From: Macrobrachium rosenbergii
Taxonomy: Eukaryota > Arthropoda > Malacostraca > Decapoda > Palaemonidae
NCBI RefSeq assembly: GCF_040412425.1
Contig: NC_089744.1
Location: 42,986,099-43,050,098 of the forward strand
Reading direction: 5' to 3'
DNA length: 64,000 bases
The translations under genes were made by a program, and so were the position numbers. Below the pieces are notes generated by a model, which did not search any database, had not been told where the DNA came from, and worked only from the letters and a program-made list of their open reading frames with translations. Shown here in pieces: positions 63,464 through 64,000 of the stretch. Position 1 is the first letter of the stretch. The number at the start of each line of letters is the position of its first letter.

Positions 63464-64000
63464 CTGTTGAAACAGAAGTTATTATATGTAGTTTCTAAGT
63501 CAATCTTCAAAGTAACAATTTTTAGTCTAACTAATCAAACTGATTTTATAATACCAAATCATCAACCTCTAACTGTTTCTCGGTCCAATACATAATACAG
63601 ACACCAAGAAGCCGAAAGTGTTATTCAAATCTTGTGAGCCATCAGTGACACTATTACAAAACCAACATTACCACATAAGAGCCTTTTGCAGAGTGAAGTT
63701 TCCCTATAGGTCACTGGCAAATATTGGATAACTAAACTTAACTGATATAACAGACTGGTTTATTTCTCATTATCAAAAATTTTGAGGTACCATAATTATC
63801 GCTGTTACAATTATATGCCACAAATTTAATTCTGGTATGTGTCATTAATCCTTTTTTCTTTCTTAGCTTATAATTAAAGATATGAACAGTGTACATACAA
63901 TTTTTAACTGTATCCTTACAATTTGGAACCAATTGCTGACAACAGCCTGCCCAAGTCTACCTCATTCCTTGGGATGTAAGATAGGCAAATGGAATTAAAA
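63464..64000 (-). other. DENND6 intron, partial
   Basis: AT-rich sequence upstream of the first exon in the window. No further exon recognised. Confidence 0.6.

Noticed and set aside
1..64000. tRNA and rRNA genes
   Set aside because: No cloverleaf with A and B boxes and no rRNA core sequence was recognised by reading; a covariance-model scan was not possible here.

Overview
The window is animal nuclear DNA, AT-rich, with intron-split coding sequence, many short microsatellites and a very heavy load of transposable elements. The mix of several tyrosine-recombinase (DIRS-type) retrotransposons, I/Jockey-like and CR1-like LINEs, GA/CT microsatellites and a dispersed repeat I associate with shrimp, crab and crayfish genomes suggests a decapod crustacean. 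That placement is inference; no rRNA, mitochondrial or species-diagnostic gene is present.

One host gene is recognisable: the C-terminal part of DENND6 (FAM116), a DENN-domain Rab guanine-nucleotide exchange factor, on the minus strand. Seven exons (63463-63347, 63160-63030, 60906-60722, 31612-31503, 26662-26495, 25517-25305, 25121-24930) have canonical AG/GT borders and join in phase into 371 codons plus a stop. The 5' exons lie beyond the right edge. About 5.3 kb left of the stop looks like 3' UTR or 3' flank.

Left of the gene (1-19500) is a mosaic of DIRS-type elements: the 3' end of one (to about 1215), a decayed copy (about 1220-5720), and a third with inverted terminal repeats and an internal complementary region (about 5725-15178). 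The third is interrupted by a complete LTR retrotransposon (9656-14102, 4-bp target duplication) that has gag, nucleocapsid and protease but no recognisable reverse transcriptase. Diverged repeats fill 15200-19500.

The 29.1-kb intron between 60721 and 31613 is a nested transposon stack. DIRS-A (31718-39784) sits beside a CR1-like LINE (56790-55885 plus 40961-40015) that was split by an I-like LINE (40962-55871, 13-bp target duplication). The I-like LINE was in turn split by DIRS-B (41626-49229) and by a Tigger-like DNA element (52428-54273). DIRS-B was itself split by a piggyBac-like MITE (45223-46475). A second, longer copy of that MITE, with five roughly 370-bp satellite-like monomers, lies in the next intron (26855-29023), together with a pogo-type element (29124-29792) and a TA-flanked MITE (30876-31251) that has a second copy at 59585-59940. 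A solo LTR of the LTR element family is at 58412-58835.

Nearly all transposon genes are broken by frameshifts, stops or active-site substitutions. I did not find a clearly new functional system. The most informative observations are the four-level nesting, the satellite-carrying TTAA MITEs, the intact DIRS circle-junction signatures, a spliced Cys/His exon in DIRS-A, and the polymerase-less LTR element with a TAATG-coupled gag.
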